This document shows, one piece after another, positions 7,831 through 14,492 of a DNA stretch of 16,922 bases (position 1 is its first letter; each line of letters begins with the position of its first letter). The notes below the pieces were generated by a model. It saw nothing but the letters and a program-made list of their open reading frames with translations. It had not been told where the DNA came from and searched no databases. A program made the position numbers and the translations under genes. Source of the stretch: Enterobacterales bacterium (lineage in GTDB: Bacteria > Pseudomonadota > Gammaproteobacteria > Enterobacterales > Succinivibrionaceae). The DNA lies in assembly GCA_900768635.1 (NCBI GenBank), contig CAAGDP010000094.1, positions 1 to 16,922 on the forward strand, read 5' to 3'.

Positions 7831-10800
7831 GTGATCGAAAAAAATTTAGTTAAAAACTTAAAGAAGAATTCTGCTGCTCTCACAGAATTTGATTCTATCA
7901 AGATTTCCCTGGCTTCCCCGGAATTGATCAGATCCTGGTCTCATGGTGAAGTTAAGAAGCCTGAAACTATTAACTATCGTACTTATAAGCCGGAACGTGA
8001 TGGTTTGTTCTGTGCGAAAATTTTCGGACCGGTAAAAGATTTTGAATGTCTTTGCGGTAAATATAAGCGTCTTAAGCACCGCGGTGTAGTGTGCGAAAAG
8101 TGTGGAGTTGAAGTAACTCAGGCCAAAGTTCGTCGTGAACGTATGGGTCATATTGAACTTGCTTCTCCGGTTGCCCATATCTGGTTTTTGAAGTCTCTTC
8201 CATCCCGTATTGGTATCTTGCTTGATATGAAACTCAGTGAAATTGAACGGGTTTTATATTTTGAATCATATGTGGTAGTAGATACCGGTTTGGAAGACAA
8301 GGATGAACTTCGTGTCGGACAGCTTCTTACCGAAGAAGAATACCGGGAAATGATGGATAAATATGACTGTGACTTTACAGCCATGATGGGTGCTGAAGCC
8401 ATTCTTAAAATGCTTCAGGATATTGATCTGGAACATGAAATCAAGCTTCTTAAGGAAGAAATTGAAGCTACTTCATCTGATCATAATAAGAAGAAGTATT
8501 CCAAGCGTCTCAAGTTAATGGAAGCTTTCCAGAAGTCAGGAAACAAACCGGAATGGATGATCCTTACTGTTTTACCTGTTCTCCCACCTGATCTCCGTCC
8601 GTTAGTTCCTCTTGACGGCGGACGTTTTGCAACATCTGATTTAAATGATTTGTATCGTCGTGTTATCAATCGTAATAACCGTCTGAGAAGACTTTTAGAT
8701 CTTGCAGCTCCTGATATTATTGTTCGTAATGAAAAGAGAATGCTTCAGGAAGCTGTGGATGCTCTGTTGGATAACGGTCGTCGCGGCAGAGCTATTACCG
8801 GTGCCAATAAGCGTGCTCTTAAATCTCTTGCTGATATGATTAAGGGTAAGCAGGGTCGTTTCAGACAGAACCTGCTGGGTAAGCGTGTAGACTACTCAGG
8901 ACGTTCCGTAATTACTGTAGGTCCTTTCCTCCGTCTCCATCAGTGCGGTCTTCCTAAGAAGATGGCTCTGGAACTCTTCAAGCCGTTTATTCTGGGTAAA
9001 CTGGAATCCCGCGGATATGCAACTACCATCAAAGCTGCCAAGAAGATGGTTGAAAGAGAAGAACCGCAGGTTTGGGATATTCTGGAAGATGTAATCAGAG
9101 AACATCCTGTACTGCTGAACCGGGCTCCTACATTGCACCGCCTTGGTATTCAGGCATTTGAACCAATTTTGATTGAAGGTAAGGCTATCCGTCTGCATCC
9201 TCTGGTATGTTCTGCATTTAATGCTGACTTCGACGGTGACCAGATGGCTGTTCATCTTCCTCTGACTATTGAAGCTCAGCTGGAAGCTCGTGCACTGATG
9301 ATGTCCACCAACAATATTCTGTCACCGGCATCCGGAGATCCTATCATCGGACCTTCCCAGGATATGGTTCTTGGTATCTACTATATGACTCGTATGAAAG
9401 TTGGTGCCAAGGGTGAAGGTATGATGCTTACCTCTCCAAAGGAAGCTGAAAGCCTATATCGTGCCGGATTAGCTGAACTCGGTGCCCGTGTAAGATGTTA
9501 CATCACTGAGTATACCAAGCAGGAGGATGGTTCTTTTGAGTCTAAAACTGAACTTAAGACCACCACTGTAGGTCGTGCTATTCTTTCTTTGATTCTGCCA
9601 AAGGGTCTTCCTTATACTCTTATTGATAAGCCGTATGAGTTAACTGATGCAGATCGGGAAGAACTGCAGAAGGATCCACGTTGCTGGTTCAAGTTTGTAT
9701 CTAACGAAGCATTGAGCAAGAAGCTTATTGCCAAGATGCTGAATGTTTGTTATCACACTCTCGGCATAAAGGATACTGTAGTTTTTGCTGACCATCTTAT
9801 GTATATCGGCTTCCATTACGCGGCTCTTTCCGGAGCTTCAGTATGTGTTGATGATATGATCATCCCTACTGAGAAGGCTGAAATTATTGAAGATGCTGAA
9901 AACAAAGTTGCTGAAATTCAGGAACAGTTCAATTCCGGTAGTATTACTCAGGGTGAAAAATATTCCAAGGTACTGGATATCTGGGGTGATGCCAATAAGC
10001 GCGTAACCCGGGCTATGATGGAAAACCTGAAGACTGAAACTGCTACTAACAGTCTGGGTCAGACTGAAAAACAGGCTTCATTCAATAATATTTATATGAT
10101 GGCTGACTCTGGTGCCCGTGGTTCTGAAAAGCAGATTTCCCAGGTAGCAGCTATGCGTGGTCTGATGGCTAAGCCGGATGGTACCATTATTGAAACTCCT
10201 ATTGTTGCAAACTTCCGTGAAGGTCTGGACGTTCTCCAGTACTTTATTTCTACCCACGGTGCTCGTAAGGGTCTGGCAGATACAGCACTGAAGACTGCCA
10301 ACTCCGGTTATCTGACTCGTCGTCTGGTGGACGTGGCTCAGGATGTGGTTATCAAGGAAGACGACTGCGGAACTTCTGAAGGATTACTTATCACTCCGCA
10401 TATTGTTGGTGGTGATGTTATCGAAAAGCTTCGCGAACGTGTATTGGGAAGAGTTGCAGCTGTTGATATTGTTAAACCTGGTACTGACACTGTAATTATC
10501 CCAGCAGGAACACTGTTGGGTGAGAAGCAGTGCGATATTATCGAACAGAATTCTGTGGATAGCGTAAAGGTAAGATCTCCTATTACCTGTGAAACATCAT
10601 TCGGTATCTGTGCCAAGTGCTATGGTCGTGACCTTGCCAGAGGTTATATGGTGAACCGGGGTGAAGCTGTGGGTGTTATGGCAGCCCAGTCCATCGGTGA
10701 ACCTGGTACACAGCTGACCATGCGTACCTTCCACGTGGGTGGTACAGCATCCCGCTCTGTAGAAGATACATCTGCTCAGGCCAAGAATGCCGGTGTAGTA

Positions 10801-12165
10801 CGTGTTCGCGCCAAATATGTGGTTAACTCCGAAGGTAAATATGTAGTAACCGGCCGTTCCGGTGAAATTTCCATTATTGATGATTTCGGACTTACCAAGG
10901 AAAATCGTAAGCTTCAGTCAGGTGCCGTTCTTGAAGTCAAGGATGGTGACCGTGTTGAAGTAGGTACTGTTATGGCCACCTGGGATCCGCACTCTCATCC
11001 AATCATTGCTGAAGTAAAAGGCAAGATCAAGTTTGTGGATATTATTGATGGTGTAACAGCAACAACCAAGCGTGATGAATTAACCGGTTTGGTTTCCTGG
11101 CAGATCAAGGAACTCGGTTCCCAGAACAGTAAGGAAGCACGGCGTCCGATGATCAAACTGGTTGATGATGAAGGCAACGATATCCAGATTATGGGTGTTC
11201 CAACATCCTACTACCTGCAGGATCAGGCTATTATTGAACTTACCGACGGCTCTGAAGTTAATGTTGGTGATGTTATTGCCAAGATCCCTAAGTCAGTATC
11301 CGGTACTAAGGATATTACCGGCGGTCTGCCACGTGTAGCTGATCTTTTCGAAGCCCGTCCTCCTAAAGAGCCGGCAATTCTGGCTGAGATTGGCGGTATT
11401 GTTAAGTTCGGTCGTGAAACCAAGGGTAAGAGACGCCTGATTATTGAAGGACCAAATGAACAGATCCATGAGGAGATGATCCCTAAGTGGCGTAATATTA
11501 ACGTTTACGAAGGTGAAACCGTTGAAAAGGGCGAAGTTATTGTTGACGGTGCGGAAGCAGCTAACGATATTCTCCGTCTCCGCGGTGTAAGCGATGTGGC
11601 TCGTTATATTGTTAATGAAGTTCAGGATGTGTATCGTGCCCAGGGCGTTAAGATTAATGATAAGCATATCGAAATCATTATCCGCCAGATGCTTCGTAAG
11701 TGTGAAATTAAAGATCCGGGTGATTCTGATTATCTGGAAGGAGATCAGGTTGAAATTGCACGTATTAAGATTGTTAATCGTGACCTGATTGCCCAGGGTA
11801 AGACCCCTGCTACTTATGAACGCTTGCTTATGGGTATTACCAAGGCTTCTCTTAATACCGAATCCTTTATTTCTGCGGCATCATTCCAGGAAACAACCCG
11901 CGTATTTACCGAAGCGGCTGTTGCCGGTAAGGTTGATGAGCTCAGAGGTCTTAAGGAAAATGTTATTGTTGGTCGCCTGATCCCTGCAGGTACCGGTTAT
12001 GCGTATCATGAACAGCGAGCTCGTAATCTTAAGAGCCAACTTGTGAACGATAGTGAGCCTAAAACTGATGAAACTAAGGATTCTCAGTTATCAGAAGCTC
12101 TTATTGCCGGTCAGGCAGCAGCCGATGAGCAACAGTCTGCGGATGCAGTAACTACTGCAGAGTAA
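7831..12165 (+). CDS. rpoC: DNA-directed RNA polymerase subunit beta'
   Basis: The protein has 1444 residues (1407 in E. coli). The start is GTG at 7831 with AAGGAAG at 7818-7824; it gives MIEKNLVKNLKK and then the conserved EFDSIKISLASPE. The N-terminal zinc site is Cys73, Cys75, Cys88 and Cys91. The catalytic motif NADFDGD is at 464-470, with Mg-binding Asp466, 468 and 470. A second zinc site uses Cys846, 920, 927 and 930. The bridge helix and trigger loop contain QSIGEPGTQLTMRTFH, ending at His968. The large gammaproteobacterial insertion in the trigger loop is present. Two differences from E. coli stand out: a 26-residue insertion at 598-623, which shifts the residue offset from +6 to +32, and a C-terminal tail about ten residues longer, rich in Ala, Glu, Asp and Gln. 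Confidence 0.98.
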   Translation: MIEKNLVKNLKKNSAALTEFDSIKISLASPELIRSWSHGEVKKPETINYRTYKPERDGLFCAKIFGPVKDFECLCGKYKRLKHRGVVCEKCGVEVTQAKVRRERMGHIELASPVAHIWFLKSLPSRIGILLDMKLSEIERVLYFESYVVVDTGLEDKDELRVGQLLTEEEYREMMDKYDCDFTAMMGAEAILKMLQDIDLEHEIKLLKEEIEATSSDHNKKKYSKRLKLMEAFQKSGNKPEWMILTVLPVLPPDLRPLVPLDGGRFATSDLNDLYRRVINRNNRLRRLLDLAAPDIIVRNEKRMLQEAVDALLDNGRRGRAITGANKRALKSLADMIKGKQGRFRQNLLGKRVDYSGRSVITVGPFLRLHQCGLPKKMALELFKPFILGKLESRGYATTIKAAKKMVEREEPQVWDILEDVIREHPVLLNRAPTLHRLGIQAFEPILIEGKAIRLHPLVCSAFNADFDGDQMAVHLPLTIEAQLEARALMMSTNNILSPASGDPIIGPSQDMVLGIYYMTRMKVGAKGEGMMLTSPKEAESLYRAGLAELGARVRCYITEYTKQEDGSFESKTELKTTTVGRAILSLILPKGLPYTLIDKPYELTDADREELQKDPRCWFKFVSNEALSKKLIAKMLNVCYHTLGIKDTVVFADHLMYIGFHYAALSGASVCVDDMIIPTEKAEIIEDAENKVAEIQEQFNSGSITQGEKYSKVLDIWGDANKRVTRAMMENLKTETATNSLGQTEKQASFNNIYMMADSGARGSEKQISQVAAMRGLMAKPDGTIIETPIVANFREGLDVLQYFISTHGARKGLADTALKTANSGYLTRRLVDVAQDVVIKEDDCGTSEGLLITPHIVGGDVIEKLRERVLGRVAAVDIVKPGTDTVIIPAGTLLGEKQCDIIEQNSVDSVKVRSPITCETSFGICAKCYGRDLARGYMVNRGEAVGVMAAQSIGEPGTQLTMRTFHVGGTASRSVEDTSAQAKNAGVVRVRAKYVVNSEGKYVVTGRSGEISIIDDFGLTKENRKLQSGAVLEVKDGDRVEVGTVMATWDPHSHPIIAEVKGKIKFVDIIDGVTATTKRDELTGLVSWQIKELGSQNSKEARRPMIKLVDDEGNDIQIMGVPTSYYLQDQAIIELTDGSEVNVGDVIAKIPKSVSGTKDITGGLPRVADLFEARPPKEPAILAEIGGIVKFGRETKGKRRLIIEGPNEQIHEEMIPKWRNINVYEGETVEKGEVIVDGAEAANDILRLRGVSDVARYIVNEVQDVYRAQGVKINDKHIEIIIRQMLRKCEIKDPGDSDYLEGDQVEIARIKIVNRDLIAQGKTPATYERLLMGITKASLNTESFISAASFQETTRVFTEAAVAGKVDELRGLKENVIVGRLIPAGTGYAYHEQRARNLKSQLVNDSEPKTDETKDSQLSEALIAGQAAADEQQSADAVTTAE

Positions 12166-12186
12166 TTCAGGACTGTGAGAATGAGG

Positions 12187-12216
12187 GGATCGCCAAAACT
12201 ATGGCGGTCCTTTTTT
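12187..12216 (+). terminator. Terminator of the rplK-rpoC unit
   Basis: GGATCGCC 12187-12194 pairs with GGCGGTCC 12203-12210 (8 bp with one G-U pair) around an eight-base loop, and six T residues follow directly (12211-12216). It lies 21 bases after the rpoC stop. This is a textbook intrinsic terminator. Confidence 0.9.
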
Positions 12217-12241
12217 CATTGCATATTTTTTCTGATACAAT
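12213..12241 (+). promoter_or_regulatory. Candidate promoter of ridA
   Basis: TACAAT at 12236-12241 is preceded by TGA, forming an extended -10. A weak -35, TTTTCA at 12213-12218, has a 17-base spacer and overlaps the T run of the rpoC terminator. The predicted start near 12248 gives a leader of about 29 bases. Confidence 0.5.
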
Positions 12242-12276
12242 CCGTAAAGATGTTTTATTAATAAAAGGAGTAAGTT

Positions 12277-12660
12277 ATGTCTAAAGAAGTTATTGCCACA
12301 TCTAAGGCACCACAGGCAATTGGTCCTTATGTTCAGGCTGTCAAAGTCAACGGTTTGGTATTTACATCAGGTCAGATTGCCATTGATCCAGCTACTCAGA
12401 AAATTGTTGAAGGGGATATTAAAGTTCAGACCAAACGGGTCATGGAAAACCTTTCTGCAATATTGGCAGAAGCTGGATTAACTCTGGATGATGCGGTAAA
12501 AACCACCTGTTTTTTGAAAGATATTAATGATTTTGCAGATTTTAACGGCGTCTATGCAGAATATTTTAAGGAATCAGCTCCGGCCCGCTCCTGCGTGGAA
12601 GTTGCCTGTCTACCTAAAAATGTTCTGGTAGAAGTGGAAGTGATTGCTGCTGCAAAATAA
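12277..12660 (+). CDS. ridA: RidA family 2-iminobutanoate/2-iminopropanoate deaminase
   Basis: The protein has 127 residues (128 in E. coli) and spans one chorismate-mutase-like fold that trimerises in known members. RidA hydrolyses reactive enamine/imine intermediates released by PLP enzymes such as threonine dehydratase and so protects other PLP enzymes. The active-site residues are in place: Tyr18 in AIGPYVQ, Arg104 in PARSCVEV, and Glu120 near the end (VEVEVIAAAK). This marks it as an active RidA-type member rather than an Rid2-7 type. AAGGAG at 12265-12270 lies six bases before the ATG. It stands between two terminators, so it is likely to have its own transcript, and it separates rpoC from tusDCB. 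Confidence 0.93.
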   Translation: MSKEVIATSKAPQAIGPYVQAVKVNGLVFTSGQIAIDPATQKIVEGDIKVQTKRVMENLSAILAEAGLTLDDAVKTTCFLKDINDFADFNGVYAEYFKESAPARSCVEVACLPKNVLVEVEVIAAAK

Positions 12661-12672
12661 TTTTAGTTAAAG

Positions 12673-12706
12673 AAGGCAGTCTTCAGATGAAGATTGTCTT
12701 TTTTTT
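12673..12706 (+). terminator. Terminator or attenuator between ridA and tusD
   Basis: A 12-bp stem (12673-12684 with 12689-12700, two G-U pairs) with an AGAT loop runs straight into eight T residues (12699-12706). It begins 12 bases after the ridA stop and ends 10 bases before the tusD ATG. An in-frame ATG at 12687 falls in its loop and is not a likely start. Confidence 0.85.
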
Positions 12707-12716
12707 GAGCGTAATT

Positions 12717-13079
12717 ATGGATAATCAGGTATTTACACTTTTAGTTCACGATGCTCCCTATGGCAGAGAAACTTCCTCCCTTGCTTATTTATTTGCTCAA
12801 GAGGTAGTAAAGAATCACTGTTTACGTGCCGTATTTTTTTATGAAGATGGGGTTCTTAATGCTATACGAGGTATGAACCCGGCTAGTGATGAATTTAATT
12901 TGGTTAAATCCTGGATTGCTTTGGCCAAAGAGCATCAGGTCAGATTAGTTATCTGTGAAAGTGCCGGAGAACGGCGGGGCATAAATAATATAACAGCAGA
13001 AGGGAGTTTTGAGATCGGCTCTCTTTCTGATGCTGCATCCTTTTCTTTAAGATCAGACAAGCTGGTTCAGTTCAGATGA
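12717..13079 (+). CDS. tusD: Sulfurtransferase TusD (DsrE family)
   Basis: The protein has 120 residues from this start (128 in E. coli). I prefer 12717 over the ATG at 12687 because the first ten residues of the longer form come from the terminator hairpin, while MDNQVFTLLVHDAPYG aligns with the E. coli N-terminus. TusD is the catalytic subunit of the TusBCD hexamer. It takes persulfide sulfur from TusA and passes it to TusE and MnmA for 2-thiouridine at the tRNA wobble position. The active Cys80 in LVICESAGERRG matches E. coli Cys78, and ASDEFNLVKSW is a conserved family block. The stop overlaps the tusC start (ATGA). No strong Shine-Dalgarno sequence is visible. Confidence 0.93.
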   Translation: MDNQVFTLLVHDAPYGRETSSLAYLFAQEVVKNHCLRAVFFYEDGVLNAIRGMNPASDEFNLVKSWIALAKEHQVRLVICESAGERRGINNITAEGSFEIGSLSDAASFSLRSDKLVQFR

Positions 13080-13429
13080 ATATTTGTATAATTTTTGAAC
13101 ATGCTCCCCATGGCAGCTCCCATGGTCGTGAAGGTTTGGATTTTCTGCTGGCAATGGCATCTTTTTATGAAGATATCGGGGTAGTGTTCACGGGAGATGG
13201 TGTTTATCAGTTGCTTAAAGATCAAATGCCGGTAAGCGTACTTAGCCGCAATCACAGCAAAACCTTTCGACTTATGGATTTGTATGGTCTGGATAAAATA
13301 TTTGTCACGGAAAATGATCTGGCAGAACGGGGACTTGCACCATCAGATCTGATAGTTAATGCCCGGGTGGTAAGTTCAGAGATGATCCGCAATATAATAT
13401 CTGAGAGCAGTCGTAAGGTGGTGTTCTGA
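13076..13429 (+). CDS. tusC: Sulfurtransferase complex subunit TusC
   Basis: The protein has 117 residues (119 in E. coli) and a DsrE/DsrF-like fold. Conserved blocks are APHGSSHGREGLD near the N-terminus, GDGVYQLL (about 40-47) and LAERGL (about 82-87). TusC is a structural subunit of the TusBCD heterohexamer. It has no catalytic cysteine in the position used by TusD, as expected for TusC. The ATG overlaps the tusD stop and the stop overlaps the tusB start, so the three subunits are probably translated in a coupled way. Confidence 0.93.
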   Translation: MNICIIFEHAPHGSSHGREGLDFLLAMASFYEDIGVVFTGDGVYQLLKDQMPVSVLSRNHSKTFRLMDLYGLDKIFVTENDLAERGLAPSDLIVNARVVSSEMIRNIISESSRKVVF

Positions 13430-13707
13430 TGATTCACATTTATAAAAACTCGCCGGATTGCATTACCAAGCTGAAACGCGTGCTGGGAATTACCGGACTG
13501 AATGATACTCTGATTTTTATCGGGGACGGGGTTCTTAATCTGTTTAATGCAAATGCTCCGGATTGGCCGGAGGGTGTAAGGATCTGCTGTCTGGAAAATG
13601 ATCTTCAGGCTCGGGGATTATCAGATCCCTCCTGTGGTGAAGTTATAACTATGGAGTTGTTTGTGGAAATTGTGGCATCAGATCTAAATTCACCGGTAAG
13701 CTGGTAA
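13429..13707 (+). CDS. tusB: Sulfurtransferase complex subunit TusB
   Basis: The protein has 92 residues (95 in E. coli) and is DsrH-like. It starts MIHIYKNSP, has LIFIGDGVLNLF at about 28-39 and DLQARGL at about 58-64, and ends in SW, close to the AW end of E. coli TusB. It is the smallest structural subunit of TusBCD. The start shares one base with the tusC stop (TGATG). The gene order D-C-B is the same as in E. coli, where the cluster sits before rpsL; here it sits after rpoC and ridA. tusE and tusA are not in the window. Confidence 0.92.
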   Translation: MIHIYKNSPDCITKLKRVLGITGLNDTLIFIGDGVLNLFNANAPDWPEGVRICCLENDLQARGLSDPSCGEVITMELFVEIVASDLNSPVSW

Positions 13708-13720
13708 GATGGGGAAATAA

Positions 13721-13744
13721 AAATGGAGGGCGGAGCCTCCATTT
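13721..13744. terminator. Terminator between convergent tusB and glnB
   Basis: A perfect 9-bp stem, AAATGGAGG 13721-13729 with CCTCCATTT 13736-13744, has a six-base loop. Read on the minus strand, the 3' arm runs into a T-rich stretch (TTATTT), giving a good terminator for glnB. On the plus strand only the three Ts of the stem are followed by GATACC, so it is weaker for tusB. Confidence 0.75.
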
Positions 13745-13781
13745 GATACCCTCTGGTTCGGGGATTTCTGAATAAAAGTCT

Positions 13782-14120
13782 TCAGATAGCTTCAGAGTCT
13801 TCTTCACCGGTACGTATCCGGATAATTCTTTCCACGTTGCTGATAAAGATTTTACCGTCACCGATTTTTCCGGTTTTGGCACCTTTGGTTATAGCCTCCA
13901 CGCAGGAGTCTACATCATCATCATCAACTACTACTTCCAACTTGATTTTAGGAAGAAAGTCTACTACGTATTCAGCACCACGGTACAGTTCGGTATGACC
14001 CTTCTGACGTCCAAACCCTTTAACATCTGTTACAGTCATTCCGCTGATGCCTTTTTCATTCAGTGCTTCTCTGACATCATCTAACTTGAATGGTTTAATG
14101 ATTGCAGTGATTCTTTTCAT
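13782..14120 (-). CDS. glnB: Nitrogen regulatory protein P-II
   Basis: The protein has 112 residues, the standard PII length. The T-loop has the uridylylation site Tyr51 in KGHTELYRGAEY, and the B-loop is TGKIGDGKIF. The C-terminus IRTGEEDSEAI is closer to E. coli GlnB (ending EEDDAAI) than to GlnK, and no amtB lies next to it, so I call glnB. PII trimers sense 2-oxoglutarate and ATP/ADP and, through GlnD, control GlnE and NtrB. An AGGA ribosome site lies five bases upstream of the ATG on the minus strand. The gene is convergent with tusB and divergent from the SieB-like gene. A paralogue elsewhere, which could change the GlnB/GlnK naming, cannot be ruled out. Confidence 0.93.
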   Translation of the reverse strand: MKRITAIIKPFKLDDVREALNEKGISGMTVTDVKGFGRQKGHTELYRGAEYVVDFLPKIKLEVVVDDDDVDSCVEAITKGAKTGKIGDGKIFISNVERIIRIRTGEEDSEAI

Positions 14121-14153
14121 GATAATCCTTTGTTTTTCTACAACTGACGACCA

Positions 14154-14182
14154 ACTTTATCCGGCAGAAAAGCTATCGTCAA
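14154..14182 (-). promoter_or_regulatory. Candidate sigma-70 promoter of glnB
   Basis: On the minus strand TTGACG (14182-14177) and TAAAGT (14159-14154) are separated by 17 bases. The predicted start is near 14147, giving a leader of about 26 bases. The 9-bp-spaced GATCAT repeats lie directly upstream of the -35, and the inverted repeat at 14237-14258 lies further upstream. Confidence 0.6.
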
Positions 14183-14188
14183 AATATC

Positions 14189-14215
14189 GATCATTGTGAT
14201 CATATTGATCATTAC
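14189..14215. repeat. Three tandem GATCAT units with 9-bp period
   Basis: GATCAT occurs at 14189, 14198 and 14207, each followed by three variable bases. The first two units also create a GATCA-TTG-TGATC palindrome (14189-14201). Relative to the predicted glnB start, the block spans about -43 to -69, a usual place for an activator or repressor site. The cognate protein is unknown. Confidence 0.6.
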
Positions 14216-14236
14216 TGACAGCCTGAATTTTGTCAT

Positions 14237-14258
14237 TTTTATGCCAAGAAGCATAAAA
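14237..14258. repeat. Perfect inverted repeat TTTTATGC/GCATAAAA
   Basis: TTTTATGC (14237-14244) and GCATAAAA (14251-14258) are separated by six bases. No T run follows on either strand in the way a terminator would need, so an operator is more likely than a terminator. It lies about 205 bases upstream of the predicted sigma-54 start and about 100 upstream of the predicted glnB start. Confidence 0.5.
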
Positions 14259-14426
14259 CAGCAATGCGTTACTCAAACCCGACGTGTGAGATTATAGAAA
14301 AATTTCCGATTAAGATATAGATTTGTGTGTATAAAAGGCGGGATTTTAAGATCTGGATAAAAAATTACAGCTAATTTCAGTAAAGTTCAGAACAGAATGG
14401 AGATTGATATTATTTTGACAGTAAGA

Positions 14427-14443
14427 TGGCACGGTGCTTGCTT
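14427..14443 (+). promoter_or_regulatory. Sigma-54 (RpoN) -24/-12 promoter
   Basis: TGGCACG at 14427-14433, four bases, then TTGCTT at 14438-14443. The invariant GG (14428-14429) and GC (14440-14441) are exactly 10 bases apart, as the TGGCAC-N5-TTGC consensus requires. The predicted start is near 14453, about 40 bases before the ATG at 14493. An activator of the AAA+ enhancer-binding type would be needed; its site is not identified. Confidence 0.8.
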
Positions 14444-14471
14444 ACTGGTAAATATCAACTTTTTATGGAGG

Positions 14472-14485
14472 CTGCCGGAGGGCAG
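14472..14485 (+). promoter_or_regulatory. Small hairpin covering the ribosome site of the SieB-like gene
   Basis: CTGCC 14472-14476 pairs with GGCAG 14481-14485 around the loop GGAG, which is the Shine-Dalgarno core. Pairing would partly sequester the ribosome site, or present it in the loop. No regulator is identified. Confidence 0.35.
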
Positions 14486-14492
14486 AATAGGT

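Larger units (their letters stand above)
14121..14492. other. 372-base divergent regulatory region between glnB and the SieB-like gene
   Basis: This stretch holds the glnB promoter (14154-14182), three GATCAT repeats (14189-14215), an inverted repeat (14237-14258), an AT-rich stretch (about 14281-14390) and a sigma-54 promoter (14427-14443). The open frame that begins at 14397 runs through the sigma-54 promoter, so its first 32 codons are unlikely to be translated from that promoter. I see no separate gene here. Confidence 0.75.

Noticed and set aside
14415..14447. Perfect TTGACA at 14415-14420 as a sigma-70 promoter
   Set aside because: No acceptable -10 element lies 16-18 bases downstream; the overlapping sigma-54 element fits far better.
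14397..14492. 32-codon N-terminal extension of the SieB-like protein
   Set aside because: The sigma-54 promoter lies within it, the ribosome site before 14397 is poor, and a better one precedes 14493.
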